From contig BMAH01000046.1 in assembly GCA_014132615.1 (NCBI GenBank), positions 62,001 to 126,000 on the forward strand: 64,000 nt of DNA. The letters are read 5' to 3'. The stretch's first letter is position 1. The number at the start of each line of letters is the position of its first letter. The position numbers were made by a program, and so were the translations under genes. Below, piece after piece: positions 62,586 through 64,000 of the stretch. Source of the stretch: Gammaproteobacteria bacterium. GTDB lineage: Bacteria; Pseudomonadota; Gammaproteobacteria; DSM-16500. The notes beneath the pieces were generated by a model, which was given only the letters and a program-made list of their open reading frames with translations, made no database searches and was not told the origin of the DNA.

Positions 62586-64000
62586 ATGCATTTTACTGAT
62601 TTATTTATTAAGCGCCCCGTCCTTGCCACTGTTATCAGTTTACTAATCTTAGCATTAGGTTTACGTGCAATCGATTCTTTACCTATCATGCAATACCCTT
62701 TTACTGAAAATGCAGTAGTGACTGTTGCAACCACCTACACTGGAGCTAATCCTGATGTCGTAGCAGGGTTTATTACTACACCGCTAGAAAATTCCATTGC
62801 GCAAGCAAATGGCATTGACTATATGACATCAACAAGCACACCAGGACTAAGTACGATTAGCGTTAATTTATTATTGAACTACGATCCATTAAAAGCACTT
62901 TCTGATATTAGTACTAAGGTAAATGCAGTATTAAATCAATTACCGGCTAATTCACAACAACCAGTGATTAGTGTGGCAGTTGGTGAGACTATTGATTCAA
63001 TGTATATCGGTTTTTATAGTGAATTTTTGCCTTTAAATAAAATTACTGATTATTTGATTCGTGTTATTCAGCCTAAATTGCAAGCAGTAAACGGTGTGCA
63101 AGTAGCAGAAATTTTAGGCGGCCAACAATTTGCATTACGTGCGTGGTTGGATCCCATCAAATTAGCTGGTTATGGTATTACACCTGATCAGGTTGCTAAA
63201 GCATTAGCGAATAATGATTTTATTTCTGCAGTAGGCCGAACAGACGGTCAAATGTTTATACAGAATTTAACTGCTTCTACCAATTTAACGAATGTAGAAG
63301 AATTTCGTAATATGGTGCTTAAAGCACAAAACGGCGCAATTATTCGATTGGGGGATGTAAGTAAAGTTGACCTTGGCGCACAAAATTACGCTTCTTCAGT
63401 TAGTTTTGATGGCAATGCTGCTGTGTATATGGGCATTAAGGTGGCACCTGGTGCAAACTTATTGACTGTCATAAATGACATTAGAACCATCTTCCCTATG
63501 TTACAAGAAGAATTACCAGAAGGATTAGATGCGCGTATCGTGTATGATGCAAGTGCTTATGTTAATAGTTCTATCAAAGAAGTAGTAAGCTCACTGCTAG
63601 AAGCATTTTGTATTGTAACAGTAGTTATTTTCCTTTTCTTAGGTTCTATACGCTCAGTCGTCATTCCTTTAATTGCGATACCTCTTTCTATCATAGGCGC
63701 TTTTTTTATTATGTTGATTTTAGGGTATTCAATTAATTTACTTACCTTATTAGCTTTAGTGCTTGCTATTGGTTTGGTGGTTGATGATGCAATTATTGTC
63801 GTTGAAAACGTGCAAAGGCATATGGAAGAAGGTAAGCCGCCATTTGAAGCTGCTATTTTAGGCGCAAGAGAATTAGCGGGCCCCATTATTGCTATTACGG
63901 TTGTATTAATTGCTGTTTACGCACCCATTGGTTTTATGGGTGGATTAACAGGCGCATTATTTACAGAATTTGCATTTACGCTGGCAGGATCAGTAACGGT
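62586..64000 (+). CDS. RND-family inner-membrane efflux pump (3' truncated by window edge)
   Basis: The reading frame opens at ATG 62586, 2 bases after the adaptor stop, and stays open to the window end (471 codons; family length about 1020-1050). It begins HFTDLFIKRPVLATVIS, typical of AcrB/MexB-type HAE1 pumps, and shows the pore domain and TM4 DD pair in GLVVDDAIIVVENVQRH, the proton-relay aspartates. Inner-membrane part of the tripartite pump. Substrates unknown; likely drugs or envelope lipids. Confidence 0.95.
   Translation, partial: MHFTDLFIKRPVLATVISLLILALGLRAIDSLPIMQYPFTENAVVTVATTYTGANPDVVAGFITTPLENSIAQANGIDYMTSTSTPGLSTISVNLLLNYDPLKALSDISTKVNAVLNQLPANSQQPVISVAVGETIDSMYIGFYSEFLPLNKITDYLIRVIQPKLQAVNGVQVAEILGGQQFALRAWLDPIKLAGYGITPDQVAKALANNDFISAVGRTDGQMFIQNLTASTNLTNVEEFRNMVLKAQNGAIIRLGDVSKVDLGAQNYASSVSFDGNAAVYMGIKVAPGANLLTVINDIRTIFPMLQEELPEGLDARIVYDASAYVNSSIKEVVSSLLEAFCIVTVVIFLFLGSIRSVVIPLIAIPLSIIGAFFIMLILGYSINLLTLLALVLAIGLVVDDAIIVVENVQRHMEEGKPPFEAAILGARELAGPIIAITVVLIAVYAPIGFMGGLTGALFTEFAFTLAGSVT

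Overview
The window is a gene-dense, AT-rich stretch of a gammaproteobacterial chromosome. Most genes are complete, closely spaced and preceded by clear Shine-Dalgarno sequences. The gene set (Fis, RdgC, ProQ/FinO, type IV pilins, RibBA, SpeA, a periplasmic GDSL lipase, SodC, a CADD-like protein, a 17-kDa-antigen-type lipoprotein) fits the order Legionellales or a relative. That placement is inference from gene content and base composition; no rRNA marker is present. I see no tRNA, rRNA, CRISPR array, prophage or transposase.

Layout. 1-1.9 kb: end of a 2-oxoacid dehydrogenase operon (E1 beta, E2). 2-5.5 kb: a Q-rich SH3 protein, a PAS-GGDEF-EAL protein and two small unknowns. 5.6-9.4 kb: an acyl-CoA synthetase, Fis, a lysine-rich histone-H1-like protein and a ProQ/FinO RNA chaperone. 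9.4-13.6 kb: amino acid permease, enoyl-CoA hydratase, 3-hydroxyisobutyryl-CoA hydrolase and an HPF/cold-shock fusion. 13.7-16.4 kb: CADD-like protein, tandem pilins and a coiled-coil protein. 16.7-19.5 kb: Acs, GNAT, DUF302. 19.8-24.7 kb: polyamine genes (deoxyhypusine-synthase-like, SpeA, AguA, AguB), followed by a class C beta-lactamase-like protein and an M20 peptidase. 27.4-37.8 kb: MATE pump, cNMP-binding protein, methyltransferase, ABC exporter, threonine aldolase, DipZ-like protein, EamA transporter and a second copy of the permease. 38-45 kb: GDSL lipase, RdgC, sorbosone-dehydrogenase-like protein, MmsA, MmsB and an aldo/keto reductase. 45-49.5 kb: two ABC-F ATPases and an unknown. 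49.5-53.5 kb: riboflavin operon on the minus strand under an FMN riboswitch. 53.5-64 kb: hemerythrin, AidB-like and SprT/YgjP-like proteins, an unknown, a lipoprotein, SodC, DUF4442, and an RND tripartite efflux operon cut by the window end.

How it fits together. Several loci converge on branched-chain and short-chain acyl-CoA metabolism: BCKDH/PDH-like E1-E2, ECH, HIBCH, MmsA/MmsB, an acyl-CoA dehydrogenase-like protein and two acyl-CoA synthetases. Amino acid permeases sit beside two of these blocks, which suggests use of amino acids as carbon source. Arginine is routed to putrescine by SpeA-AguA-AguB, with a deoxyhypusine-synthase-like enzyme upstream that probably makes a triamine.

No single large undescribed system stands out. 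The items most worth checking are: the CADD-like probable self-sacrificing pABA synthase; the DHS-like polyamine gene; a readable two-state model for the FMN riboswitch; five related long inverted repeats in gene gaps; the lysine-rich protein beside ProQ and Fis; and an unknown gene in the place where nusB often ends a rib operon.
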